The notes below the pieces were generated by a model. The model did no database searches and was not told where the DNA came from. It worked only from the letters and a program-made list of their open reading frames with translations. A stretch of 64,000 nucleotides of DNA from Silene latifolia (Eukaryota > Streptophyta > Magnoliopsida > Caryophyllales > Caryophyllaceae): assembly GCF_048544455.1 (NCBI RefSeq), contig NC_133537.1, forward strand, positions 72,635,634 to 72,699,633, written 5' to 3'. Shown here piece after piece: positions 23,769-35,099 of this stretch (positions are counted from its first letter, which is position 1; each line of letters opens with the position of its first letter). The position numbers and the translations under genes are program-made.

Positions 23769-26175
23769 TGTAGATACCCAGTATCTGCCGAGACTCCAAC
23801 AAACACCCGATGATTATCGGACTACAACATGTTTTGGGATCGCAGCGTTTGATCGACAGTTTGTGTACAACTTTACGTCGGAAAACTTAAAACGATTTCG
23901 AAAACAAAACATTTTAAAACATTTCAAAAATACCTGGAGTGTTTAATGCATGACGACGGGGTCGCAATGACACTAACTAGAGTCAAAACCGACACCGGAC
24001 CAAAAACCGACTCGAAAATTCAAATCCCGACTCCAACAACGAGTCAAACCGAGTCAAACACAAAAACCAAAAATATCTCAAGCCTAGGATAGAACAAATC
24101 ATGATTGCGTTTGTTGTGATAGTGACAACACAACTCGAAGTGCCGCGACGTGGCTCGCGCCTCTTTGAGCAGCCCAGGTGGCCACGTCGCTCAAAACTCA
24201 CACAACCACTCATTCTCCTATAAATACCCCTCAAATGACACCCATTTGAGACTTACGCGAGTGTCCGCCCCCTCTTTTCTCCCTTAAAATTCTCGACTCG
24301 ACTTCTAAAGTCACAATCCGACGCGTGTTTACAACCTACCGATCATAAACACGAGCTTACACATTGTTTGGTACCGTCATCGTGCATTAAACCACTTGTC
24401 CGACCACTTTGACCACTACACCATCACTAAACTTTTAAAACACTCTTTTACTTACCAAAACGGTTTTAAACCTAGTTTTTTCCGATCAAACAAGTTGTTA
24501 CACTTACGTCGGTCACTCGCCATAACCAAACATGTAAGTATGAGGGTGTAAAAATCCTCTTTTATTATGTTTTCATTTGTTTCATGACTTTAACATGCTA
24601 AAACATGCATAACATGAACCAAAACATGGAATAAACGAGCCAAAACTGATTTTTGGTCTGAGGCAGAAGCCCCTTAGGTTGCCAACAGGCTCGCGCCTAA
24701 ATGGGGTGCTCAGACCAGAGATCAACCGTCTTTGTTCTCGTCATTTCCCTTAATCCATTCTCATATTTGTAATCGGTTTTTACCATTTCAAGTATTTTTG
24801 AAACCTTTTTGTTTCATTTCACATGTTTTAACCATAAAGCATTCTTCACCCTTGGTTCTTCATACCATGACGGTTAAATCCGTGTTTCGGTGATAATATT
24901 TGGTTAATGACATTTAAGAGGTATTTTAAAGCCTTTTATTTCATTTCTTTACATTTTCAAACAAACATATTAGTCACCAACACGAAATCATCCTTGGTTC
25001 TATATACCATGCCAGATTTTACCCGGGTACGATGATGAGTATCGACTAATTACATTCAAAATGGACTTAAAACAATTAGTCCATAATCATTTTCAAAACT
25101 ATTCATGTCAAGCTTGTCAAATCGAACCCGACACCGAATATTATCAAATAATGATGATTATTCGAGTCTAGTTCTTCAAATCAACAAATGCGGTCTAAAC
25201 GACCCTTTCAAAATCAAACCGGGTTCAAATACCCACTTTTAACACGTTTCATAACGCGTTTTTTCTAAAATCGTCGAACACGGCATACAGCCGTTGGCTA
25301 ACCAGCGCCTCAAGCAGGCCTTTTCTTTCTCATTTTCAAAACAAGAGGGAGGCCCCTTACACCTTTGGTGGCTCGCGCCTCTTATAGCCAAATGCAGTGG
25401 GGCCTGTTCCCTTCCAAAGATTAGTCTAGGACGATCCCGACTCCGGTTAACCCGGATATAGGACGGATCAGATGACTTTTCGATTATTCAAAACCACATT
25501 TGCAAAATGCCTTACTAAGACAAATGGATCATGTTATGCACCCTAAACCTAATACGGTAAATGGATGTTTAATTTCCGAATTGCATGCAAATCAACCATT
25601 AATCCAACTCGACATCTTATACTTGATACTTGGATTAAATCAACCGACTTAGAAAGCTCTCACGTGTTAGGTTTAAATCATTGGATGCGCATTCATGCAT
25701 TTAAACCGTTTTATCAACTTTTGCATTCAACCAACCAAGATCGATCAAGAGAGGCCGCTAACGCGGGCGGGATTGGGTGTCCGATTAAAGGGCTTCCCAA
25801 TACGTACCTTCACCTCTTACTCAGAAACTTTGGATAGTGGACGACCTTATCCAGGGCGTACGAGAGTCATTCAAGAGATAGGATGCTAAAGAGGGACGAT
25901 TTCCTTATCTTTAGTACCTATGTCAAAACGCTGCTTTGTGCTTCGATTTGACTGAGGTATAAAGTGGAATTCAAACGGGTTCCAGGCATCCCACAAATGC
26001 TTGGTGGCGACTCCGAACATCTCTAATCGTTTAGAGACCCTTACCGAGACGAAACCGACCGATCTAAAAATGATCCGGTCGAAAGCACCTTTACGCCGCC
26101 GAGCGTGGCTTTCAAAAAAGACCGCTGCCATTGTCCACAGATCGGCTGGGCATACGCAGGTGGGCCATGTCCACA
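23769..26175 (+). mobile_element. Solo LTR of a Tat-type Ty3-gypsy element (2407 bp)
   Basis: It starts TGTAGATACCC and ends GGGCCATGTCCACA. It is flanked by ACTCT at 23764-23768 and 26176-26180, a perfect 5-bp target duplication. No internal region is present, so this is a solo LTR. GCTCGCGCCT occurs at 24153, 24689 and 25371, in each case inside an inverted repeat; a TATA box CCTATAAATACC lies near 24218. Removing the LTR and one ACTCT gives an uninterrupted 45-codon peptidase exon, which confirms both ends. Short open frames inside (for example 25565-25837) are not genes. Confidence 0.92.
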
Positions 26176-26547
26176 ACTCTCTCTTGTTGTTATTGACAAA
26201 CACAGTAAATGACAATATGACTTCCGCACATAAATCACTCCTGGAAGCTTTCTCATGTTTCGACGGCGTACAAATTCGCCCCAATGGATTCTAAACAAAA
26301 AGTGGAGAAAAGAGTTGAAACGTGATGCAAAAATGAAAAATAAAGTAAAAGAAACGATAAGATAGAATAACTAACCGTTGCACCCATCCCAAAGAAAAGT
26401 CCACTTGGACTTCCTCTTATACAAGTATCATTAAGAAAGAGGGACCACCAGTCCACAACACCAAGCATTATCATTGTATCTGGAACCATCGATTCCATAT
26501 CCTCTCGATTCAGGTAATTGTTCACACCCCAAGTGACAAGATTCTCC
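26176..26547 (-). pseudogene. Ulp1-like gene, upstream exons of the peptidase domain
   Basis: Exon 26547-26376 (acceptor TTTGAAG, donor GTTAGT) encodes WGVNNYLNREDMESM and LFFGMGAT. Exon 26290-26176 encodes NPLGRICTPSKHEKAS to VNNNKRE. The phase fits on both sides, and the second exon continues beyond the solo LTR at 23768-23744 (CDLNSDM, donor GTATGT). The regions precede the catalytic His exon, as in Ulp1-like plant proteins. Confidence 0.7.
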
Positions 26548-26667
26548 CTTCAAACCCGAATAAACAGGAAAAATAAGAGTCACATAAATATATTTTTGAA
26601 GAACAAAAAGCAGTATAATATATTAAACAGAAAGCAGAAAATTTTTACAATAAAAATGAGCTCTTAC

Positions 26668-27945
26668 CCTTGCGAAATGTTATGATCATTCAAGAAGCAG
26701 TAGTCTGCAACCTCTTTCCGCTTGGATAGTATTGGGTTGAAAACATGTCCCATCGTTATCATTGATTTTGACAGGACAACTAGCTGAGGATCCACAGGAC
26801 CACAATCATAGATGCATCCGAAATTCTGAGGCACAACAGACAACAGTAGCTTCTCATGTGCAGCAGAGTGCAGCAAATAACTTGTACCGATATTAGGAAC
26901 ATTCAACCCAGCAACGCCATTGTCCTCTAGGACAGCCTCACCAATAACAGTACCAGCCTCCAACACAACCTCGGAATCCTGTTTATCAGATTTATCTATC
27001 TCAGACGCAACCCCAAGCAACAAGTCTGCATGACAAGACATCACCACATCCGCTACTTCCTCTTCTGCAGTCACAAATGCTTCACTGCCAATTTGAGTGG
27101 AATGTTGAGTGTCATTACGCAATGGAATGTCAGCACCGGTATCCGTCACCTTCGCCTCAGGCAAACAAGCATCAGTCTTTGGAATTTGAGTTGCTTGAAC
27201 CTCTACCGGTGTACACTCAACAGTATTAGGCACGTCCTCTGGCGGATTATCAACAAGATAGTCTTCAACTTGAATGTTAACGTCCTCCACATCATTATTA
27301 ACATCCTCTACGTCAATGGTAATGTCCCCAACATCAACTACTTTCTCATCGACATCATCTGGCTCTCCATAACGAAACTGAATGTCATCACAGATATCCG
27401 TCGTAATAGAATCTAAACCGAGTGGTGACAATTGTGGAGTCCCCACCTTTGCACTTTGTTGAATGACGGGACTATGTTCAACACCCTTCTTTTCAGCTAT
27501 AGTCGGCTGCACATCCGAAAGCCCGACACACTCCTCATAAAATTGAGAAAACAGATTAAATGATGGGGGTTCAATGATGACATCTTCATGTCTAGATTTT
27601 TTGGAAGCTGGTTCTTCAGGAACAGTTGATCGCGATTTATTTGCCGCTTGCATAGCCAATACATGCTTTACCCGTTCGTCCAGCTCACGGATAACTTGAT
27701 CCGTGAAGAAAGACGGGTGGCAACCAAATTCTCGACCCTTCACAACCAACGTTTTCGACTGTTCAGTTGTGCTTTCTTTAGCTCGTCGGGTTACTTGGCT
27801 GGGCTACTTAGCAAAGCAGGTGCTTGACGCATAGCCTGGTTCTTCTTCATCATCTTCGACTTTATAAGTTCCGCCCGTTCCAAGTATCGGCGGCATATAA
27901 AATCGAGAGTCCCTCTCATTAAGCAAAGATAAGGTGATGAACATC
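26668..27945 (-). pseudogene. Ulp1-like gene, long acidic exon
   Basis: The exon starts after the acceptor TTGACAG at 27945 and ends at donor GTAAGAG (26668). A TAG at 27804-27806 interrupts one otherwise continuous frame. The protein is acidic, with repeats of the DVEDVN type at about 27250-27350. It ends in CIYDCGPVDPQLVVLSKS and SKRKEVADYCFL, which resembles CMDCGPEDSSFVAVSDLF and KVRKQVVDFVL at the end of the amplified exon. The next exon (26547) joins in phase. Confidence 0.65.
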
Positions 27946-27995
27946 CTGTCAAGATAAAATCCCAAAATTTTACTTAAAACTGAATTCCAAAACAT

Positions 27996-28340
27996 AATAA
28001 CAGTACAATAATAGTAGAATAACAGAGGAATAATAGTACACTAAGAGCAAAATAGATAACAGTGGATTAATAGTAGAATAACAGTGCAGTAATAAAATAA
28101 CAAAGGAATAACAGTACACTAACAGCAGAATAAATAATAGTGGAGTAGTAGTAGAATAACAGTAGAATAACAGTGGAGTAACAATTGGAATGAAAATTAG
28201 AATAACAGTGGAATGACAGTAGGAAAACTGAGCAATAACAGTGGAATAATCGTAAAATAATAGCAGTAGGACAACTAATGCTTAAAGACAATAACAGAAT
28301 AACATTTTAGAATGATTCGTTTAAAAACAATCAAACAGGT
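27996..28340. repeat. AATAACAG word repeats in an intron of the Ulp1-like gene
   Basis: The words AATAACAGTGGAATAACAG and AATAATAGTAGAATAACAG recur many times. The same word fills the TIR element at 31871-34851 and appears in introns of the amplified units, which ties these DNA segments together. Confidence 0.75.
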
Positions 28341-28367
28341 GCTTACGTCGACCGCTGCGGGCTATAC

Positions 28368-29260
28368 TTGCTCATCCGTAAGAATATCATCAGGTAGATC
28401 CAGCACAAGACATCGACGTTGACTACGTTGACCAGAGCCAACGATGTTTGGACGAGACAATGGGAAAGCAACGTCTGAACGCTCCCCAGTGCCCAGAGCA
28501 CCGGCCCGCCCTCACGCGCAACCTCTCACCGAAAGACTTAAAATCCCAATGTTTAATGAGCGGTAGCTCATTATTCACCTGATCACCGCTAAAGAAATAA
28601 CGGTGAAAATAGGTGATAGCCAACAACACTACACAACAACGAATATTTTTCCTCCCGTTAAGGGTTTCACGCACAGAAGTCACCAAGTCTGAGAAGACAA
28701 ACTGACACCAATTAAATTCCTTGATCCTAGAAACATCTTCCACAGCGCTTAGAAGTCTAAGATCAACCACATAACCCGACACAGGAGCAACGAAACACGA
28801 CATAGCAAACAGATCAAAAGTCTTCTTAAACTCATCATCCGCAACCAAAGACCCTAGCAGGGTCTCCTGAACTTTGTTAAGTGGTATCCCACTTTTGTTA
28901 TTGGCGATACCATACTTCTCATGCCAAGCACGCTTCAAAGCTTCTCCATCAGCGTCTGCAGAACCAGGAAACCCAGTAATAACCAAATCCAATTTTGGAC
29001 CAGAATTTGGTAAACCAAACACATCGTGCACATCATCTGCAAATAACTCGAACTTCTCCGTTTCAGATATTTCAAAATACTTCCCACTCCTAAAAGCATA
29101 TATAATCTCCCGGAACATGGTATGGGGGAGGGAAGAAAGCTTCAACTCAAGTAAACCCCCGAATCCCATTTCCCTAACAGCCTCCTTCTGCTCCTCGGTG
29201 AGAGCTTCAATAACTCTGAAAAGAAAAGCATGCCGACAGCAGCTAACAAATGGATCGGCA
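28368..29260 (-). pseudogene. Ulp1-like gene, N-terminal domain (plant mobile/DUF1985-like)
   Basis: The exon starts after GTGCACAG at 29260. It encodes a globular region (REMGFGGLLELKLSSLPH, FGLPNSGPKLDLVITG, VVLLAITYFHRYFF) of the kind that precedes Ulp1 domains in plant transposon genes. The family name is recalled, not searched. Near 28500 the coding signal moves to another frame (SDVAFPLSRPNIVGSGQ, LDLPDDILTDEQ), so a small deletion is likely. A donor-like GTATAG lies at 28367. Confidence 0.6.
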
Positions 29261-29432
29261 CTGTGCACACAAAGGGGAAAAAATATACAATGCATTAAAA
29301 CATTTAAGATAACATAAGCAAAGCAGCAGAATAATAGCAAAATAACAGGAAAGCATCAAAAAATAATACGAAAAGTAACATATTAATAGCAAAATAACAA
29401 CAAAATAAAAGTAGAATAACAGTAGTACATAC

Positions 29433-29761
29433 ACTGGGTTATTTCCTGCAGCAACTCTAGCCTGAGGTTGGTTGCTACTTACCACAATTCCCTTCTCATG
29501 CTTAACTTTGCTAGCCAACTTACTACTAGTCTTTGGTGGACTAGACGACAACTTCCCAAGTTGGGTCTCGGCCTTTCGTTTGGTTTTTTTAGTGGGTGGT
29601 TCGGTTGTACATATTTCTTGACTACGAGTACTCCTTCTCTGAGAAGCAGTGCTCTTTGATGGAGATGTGACAGGGGATTTGGATGGAGACGGACCCGGAG
29701 AATTTGATGATGAAGGTTAAGTAGACTTTGATGAAGCGGCGGATTTGACTTTTAACTTCAT
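29433..29761 (-). pseudogene. Ulp1-like gene, first coding exon
   Basis: The ATG is at 29761 and the donor GTATGT follows 29433; the phase matches the next exon at 29260. The peptide is Ser/Pro/Lys-rich (SPSKSPVTSPSKS, PPTKKTKRKAE), perhaps nuclear-targeted. A TAA at 29717-29719 (codon 15) breaks the frame. Confidence 0.55.
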
Positions 29762-29849
29762 TTTCAGCTGTACTATCCAGAAAATAAAGATAAGGATCAC
29801 TTTCAATGATAAATAGGTATTCAGCAGGACTTTTCTAATAATGACGCCA

Positions 29850-30176
29850 GAATGAGAGTACCGTAACAGCAGAATAACAGAACACTAACAATTAGTCAAA
29901 CTAATAACAGAACCGTTATAATACAGCAAAAAAACACAAAAAAGAACAACACGGAAGTGTAAACAAAAACACAAAGGGAATCAAAAGAAAGCCTCTTTGA
30001 ATAAAGAGTCAAAGACAGTTTCAAAATTACATACGGCCTACATAAGCCTTCATAAAACAAAATAACGTACTAAATTACAACCAGAGACAGTTTCAAATTA
30101 CATAATACTCAAAATACATTCTTTCCGAGAAAGAACCAAAATGTACTTCCGAAAATACAGGACATAACGTAAAAAG
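29850..30176. other. Spacer between the two genes of the Ulp1-bearing element
   Basis: AT-rich, with AATAACAG words. It probably holds the 3' end of the 202-aa gene and the start region of the Ulp1-like gene. No other feature is seen. Confidence 0.4.
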
Positions 30177-30785
30177 TCAGTCAACGTCAACAACATCGAC
30201 TGACTTATAATACAATTCGTAACCAAGATCATAAGCAGTAGGATAGTCCCTGAGTGTTTCAAAGTACTCGTGAATTAGCCTGATCCGTTCAAATACAGGT
30301 GGGTCAAGGATCGAGTCACGATCGTGTATATAACGACAAGCATGCAACACCGCCTTTGCTGGCTCACTTGCAAGCATGTAGCACTTGCATCGTTTGGAAA
30401 CTACTTTCGAGCCCCTTGACAAAATATTAAAACTTTTACTGTGACTTGTTGTTAGAACTTTCATATATTCCGCGTGAGCACCGGGCGCACTTTTATGAAA
30501 TAGGAACATTTGTGACCATTTCTTACAAACAAGACATATATTGCTCTTGTCCAAAGTAGTCTCTACATGATCGAATACTCTTTCCATTAGGTCCTGGCTA
30601 TTTAAAACTGCCGACATTGATTGATTACGACGACGAACTCGTACATTAACTTCAAAGCACTTATCACTCTTATCTTCCAATAACCAACCCAATTTATTTT
30701 TCTTTTCAGTAGCGAACTCTCTAGCAAATAATAATTTATCTTCATTCACTATACTTATTGCCCATCCCTCACAAACTAAGTCCAT
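30177..30785 (-). CDS. Hypothetical 202-aa protein in the Ulp1-bearing element
   Basis: An open frame on the same strand and upstream of the Ulp1-like gene. It lies in an exon that begins after an acceptor TTTGTAG near 30803, with ATG 30785 close to its start. The segment ERVFDHVETTLDKSNICLVC with KKW resembles the end of an F-box, but the rest (an AYDLGYELYY C-terminus, acidic end) is unfamiliar. I cannot name it. It lies in a typical gene layout: TATA box, leader exon, intron, coding exon. Confidence 0.5.
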   Translation of the reverse strand: MDLVCEGWAISIVNEDKLLFAREFATEKKNKLGWLLEDKSDKCFEVNVRVRRRNQSMSAVLNSQDLMERVFDHVETTLDKSNICLVCKKWSQMFLFHKSAPGAHAEYMKVLTTSHSKSFNILSRGSKVVSKRCKCYMLASEPAKAVLHACRYIHDRDSILDPPVFERIRLIHEYFETLRDYPTAYDLGYELYYKSVDVVDVD

Positions 30786-31395
30786 TAGTGATGCTGAAAC
30801 CTACAAATAAACAAAGCCAAATAAACAAAACCACTAGAATAACAGCAGAATAACACAAAAAGAATAACAGAAAATTAAACACAGGAAAAACACTACAATG
30901 ACAGGAAGAGTAACGCTACAATGACACCATAGGACCAGTATAACAACGGAATAACAGAAGTACTGAAAAGTGAAGAAAACACGAACAAACACAAAAACCC
31001 TAGAAAAACACATTAAACAATTAAAACATGACAAATAACTTGGCATCAAACTAAGCGATAGAATAACAGCGGAATAACACAAAAAGTATAGTGTGTAGAG
31101 ATCAATAGTAAAGTTCTCAACACAACTCGTCACATAGAACATGCAAATCACTTCAAAACAATAGAAAACTGCAGAAACGACTAAGAACATGCAAATCAGT
31201 TCAGGAAAAATCAGAAACTTAAAAATGCAGCATAATATTACAATGAAGAAACTGCATAAACACAATAACGACATTAAAGTACTCGATTAAGTAAACCTAG
31301 CGATAATTAAACTGGAAAAACGAATAAAAAAGCATACAAAAGCATGAAATAAAACAAAATAACAAAATAAAAGAGGAAAATGTCATGAAATTACC

Positions 31396-31545
31396 TTCAA
31401 TCGGAAGAAAAATGATGAACGGCGAAGAGAAAACGGGAGAAAACACGAAGGAGACGAACAGTTGAAGAAGAATAACACAAGAATAATAGAAGAGAGAGGA
31501 ACGCTTGCAGTTGATAATGATTATATAAACGGTTTTGCAGTAATA
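31396..31545 (-). promoter_or_regulatory. Promoter and leader exon of the Ulp1-bearing element
   Basis: The minus strand reads GTTTATATAATC (about 31530-31541), a TATA box. A CT-rich leader follows and ends at a donor AAG-GTAATTTC at about 31396. The probable partner is the acceptor near 30803. The interval 30803-31396 would be an intron; it is AT-rich with scattered AATAACAG words. Confidence 0.45.
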
Positions 31546-31654
31546 TGGAGTATTAATTAGAGAGGGAAACAGTTAGAGAGTAAATGACAGAAAGAAGAGA
31601 GAGAGAGATAAAAAGAAAAAAAAGAGAAAATAAACTAAATAACAATGCTTTTAT

Positions 31655-31873
<219 letters not shown>

Positions 31874-31983
31874 TGAGTTTGGTTCTTACGGTGAGTTATG
31901 AGTCTGGAAAATCTCAGCCATTGATTTAAGGGAAACAAACGCCTGAGATTGAAACTAAAAAAAAAAAAGAAAAAGCCTGACAT

Positions 31984-32357
31984 CTTATATCGTCTTCAAA
32001 TACATCACATGTGCTTGAATCTGGACAGTGCCCATTAGCTTCCATTGAAAACAAAATCTCCTTCACGTTTTCAATTTTCCCGATATCACACAGTGATTTT
32101 ATAAGAGCTCCATACGTGATATTGTCTCGAACCAGTCCTAATGCAATCATGGAATGGAAAAGGTTTAGTGCATTTTCAGTCTTATTTCCTCTACAAAAGT
32201 TTTGAATCAGAGCATTGAATGAGTATTTATCTGGACTGATTCCATCACCTTGCATCTTCCTATATAGCACCATAGACCTACCAACGTCCCCAATAACAGA
32301 CAAATAGCGGATCAAAATGTTGTAAGTGACAATATTTCCCCATAATTCTATCTTCAT
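31984..32357 (-). pseudogene. Captured PPR-protein fragment
   Basis: The frame holds three consecutive pentatricopeptide motifs of about 35 residues: NIVTYNILIRYLS...GISPD, KYSFNALIQNFCRG...LVRD and NITYGALIKSLCDIG...HCPD. PPR proteins bind organellar RNA. Only a piece of the repeat array remains, with neither a targeting peptide nor a C-terminal domain, so this is a fragment inside the TIR element. Confidence 0.85.
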
Positions 32358-32671
32358 TATCCCTCCACCTCCAAAACCAAAAAAAACCCAGATTTGGGTA
32401 AAAATACGATTAAAAAATAAAAAATACCTAGAATTTTGGGCAAAATTAGTATACTAGCAATGATATCTCCTGCAATTTCACGAATTCTACCATTAAATTC
32501 AACAATATCGTCAATTTTCGACATTTTTGGTGCCCAAATATGGATTGTAAATAGTGGTCTATTGTTGAAGTAGGAGAGTGGAGGGAGAATGAAGATGGGG
32601 TTGTCTTGATAATTTTGGTTTGTCTATTCAGTCTATGACGAGAGTTAGCATTGATTGTTTCCGACTTTCCG

Positions 32672-32987
32672 GATAACAGGTGTAATGAAGGTGAAAGCAG
32701 ACAAAGATGACTCATCACCGTATGCAGCTATGCTTGCAGCTCAAGATGTCTCAACTAGATGCATGGTTCTATAATGAACTACAGCATATTCGTGACTCGC
32801 AAGTTATCTACTTTTTACTTTAATTTTAATGGATAAATACTTCTCTTGATATCGATCAGGAATTAGGCATCACTGCTCTTCACATCAAGCTCCGTGCTAC
32901 TGGTGGGAACAAGACAAAGACTCCTGACCCTGGCCCAGTTAGCACTTCGAGCCCTTGCTCGTTCTGGAATGGAGATTAGACACATTG
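32672..32987 (+). pseudogene. RPS14: Captured 40S ribosomal protein S14 (uS11) exons
   Basis: Exon 32672-32764 follows an ACAG acceptor and reads [20 protein letters not shown] then QDVSTRC. Exon 32860-32987, after ATCGATCAG, reads [21 protein letters not shown] one-base deletion near 32935 shifts the rest ([13 protein letters not shown]), and the exon ends at a GTAATT donor. These are conserved uS11 sequences with the intron still in place, so capture was at DNA level, not by retroposition. The 5' and 3' parts of the gene are absent. Confidence 0.85.
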
Positions 32988-33235
32988 GTAATTTTGCCAG
33001 CTCTGCTAGTGTTCTTTTATATTTAATTAATTGTTCACAATTTTGGTGATTTATTGGGTTCTTTGTATATTCATAATTTGAATTGAACATTATGTATTGA
33101 TCGCCTTTCTGGGTGTTTTGATGTTCAAATTGCATTGCTACTCATCAATTAAAGCTAATACTTACTCGTTACTTGAAGATGGAAATGTCGACAATGAGCA
33201 AGCATGTGAGTATATACCTGGTGCTTGCTGATTAG

Positions 33236-33329
33236 ACGCCCGCTGTGCCTATAGGTCTTATTGCTTCACAATCCATGTGGCAAAAAAGGGATTCTGTACA
33301 GGAACTATACTGTTGGATTGAAAATAGTG
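33236..33329 (+). pseudogene. Possible captured exon of unknown gene
   Basis: 94 bp between an acceptor TGATTAG and a donor GTATGC, open in one frame: VPIGLIASQSMWQKRDSVQE and LYCWIEN. It looks like a real exon, but I do not recognise the gene. It lies on the same strand as the S14 fragment. Confidence 0.4.
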
Positions 33330-33544
33330 GTATGCTCTCCGCAAGCTCTCTAAAAATGTGGTTTATTATACAGCGGAGTATTTGATTGAGCTGATGAATT
33401 AATTTTTCCATTGTAATTCATTATTTGTGTCAATAATGATGGGGAACTGGGAATCTGGTTTAGAAAATGAGCTCATTAATAAACCATCGTGTTGGATCGT
33501 AACAGGAATTTGGTCTTCTGACATAATGATAAATTAATGAAACT

Positions 33545-34720
33545 ATTCATTAATAACAGTAGAATAACAACACAATAACATGCGGTAAAAGAAAGAGTAA
33601 AAAAATCAAAGTAGTAAAAAAATCAAAAGTGAAACCGGAACAACATCACAATAATAGCAGAATAACAGTAGAATAACAGCACAGTAACACGTGGTAAAAA
33701 AAAAAATCAAAGTGGCAGCAGAATAACATCAGAATAACAGCGGGGTAACAATAACTGCACAATAACACGTGGTAAAAAAAAGAAAAAAAATCAAAGTCGT
33801 AAAAAAAATCAAAGTGACAGCAGAATAACATCACAATAACAGCGGAGTAACAATAACATGCGGTAAAAAAAAAGAGTAAAAAAATCAAACTAGTAAAAAA
33901 AATCAAAAGTGAAACTGGAATGACATCACAATAATAGCAGAATAACAGTAGAATAACAACACAATAATACGTGGTAAAAAAAAAATCAAAGTCGTAAAAA
34001 AAATCAAAGTGTCAGCAGAATAACATCACAATAACAGCGGAGTAACAATAACAACACAATAACACGTGGTAAAAAAAAAGAAAGAAAAATCAAAGTCCTA
34101 AAAAAATCAAAGTGACAGCAGAATAACATCACAATAACAGCGGAATAACAATAACACGCGGTAAAAAAAGAGTAAAAAAATCAAAGTAGTAAAAAAAATC
34201 AAAAGTGAAACCGGAATAACATCACAATAATAGCAGAATAACTGTAGAATAACAGCACAATAACACGTGGTAAAAAAAAAAATCAAAGTCGTAAAAAAAA
34301 TCAAAGTGACGGCAGAATAACATCACAATAACAGCGGAGTAACAATAACAGCACAATAACACGTGGTAAAAAAAAAAAGAAAAAAAAAATCAAAGTGACA
34401 GTAGACTAACATCACAATAACAGCGGAGTAACAATAACAACACAATAACATATGGTAAAAAAAAAAGAGAGAAAAAATCAAAGTAAAAAAACACAATAAC
34501 AACATAATAACACGAGGTAAAAAATAAGAGTAAAAAAAATTAAAGTAAAAAAAAAATGGTACAAAAAGAAAAAGAAAAAAAGGTAACATAATGAGAAAAT
34601 TAGAGAAAAACATAAGAGAAAAAAAATCAAATTCGTAAAAAAAAAAACACAATAACACGAGGAAAAAAAAAGATAACAAAAATTAAAGTATAAAAAAAAA
34701 AAAGTAACACTAGAAAAAGA
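33545..34720. repeat. AATAACAG word field of E1
   Basis: More than 1 kb of repeated phrases of the type AATAACAGTAGAATAACAGC, ACACGTGGTAAAAAAA and AAATCAAAGTCGTAAAAAAA arranged in loose ~130-180 bp higher-order repeats. Open frames across it are artefacts of low complexity. Confidence 0.8.
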
Positions 34721-34848
34721 GAAAATAAGTAAATAACAGTGATTTATATGAAAGGTAAGATTAGATCTTGGTCATTCATCTCTAATGTAATCTAGTGGCT
34801 AAGATTTTCCAAACTCACAACTCAAAGATAATAACCAAAACTCACAAG

Positions 34849-34851
<3 letters not shown>

Positions 34852-34914
<63 letters not shown>
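34852..34914. repeat. (TA)n microsatellite
   Basis: About 63 bp of TA between elements E1 and E2. Confidence 0.97.
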
Positions 34915-34917
<3 letters not shown>

Positions 34918-35099
34918 GCGGGATCCCGTATTTAACCGGGTTACTGATACGAACCTTACGAACTTGCTTAAAAACACTCTTAATTGCACAAAACAAAACT
35001 CAACCCCCCGGACTTCCTTCTTTCTCATTCTTATCCCTAACTACCACGACACCTGACTTCCCTCTCCCTCTCCCTGATTTACTCCCACCACCACCACCC

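Larger units (their letters stand above)
16078..24614. repeat. Tandem array of four ~2.15-kb units (peptidase exons + LTR start)
   Basis: Units are 16078-18166 (left-truncated), 18167-20312, 20313-22466 and 22467-24614. Each has, left to right, AATAACAG-type repeats, the minus-strand peptidase exons, and the first ~0.85 kb of a Tat LTR. The internal junctions read ACATGCATAACA then GTGGAACTAC. In the last unit the LTR continues past that point, so the last unit is the source structure, and the repeat arose after the LTR insertion through a short match at ATAACA. Units 2 and 4 are the best preserved; units 1 and 3 have coding indels. Confidence 0.9.

Noticed and set aside
25565..25837. 90-codon plus frame
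   Set aside because: Lies wholly inside the solo LTR, no domain.
26002..26020. TGGCGACTCCGAA as a Tat primer-binding site with internal region following
   Set aside because: The perfect ACTCT duplication and exon restoration place the LTR end at 26175, so this word is inside the LTR.
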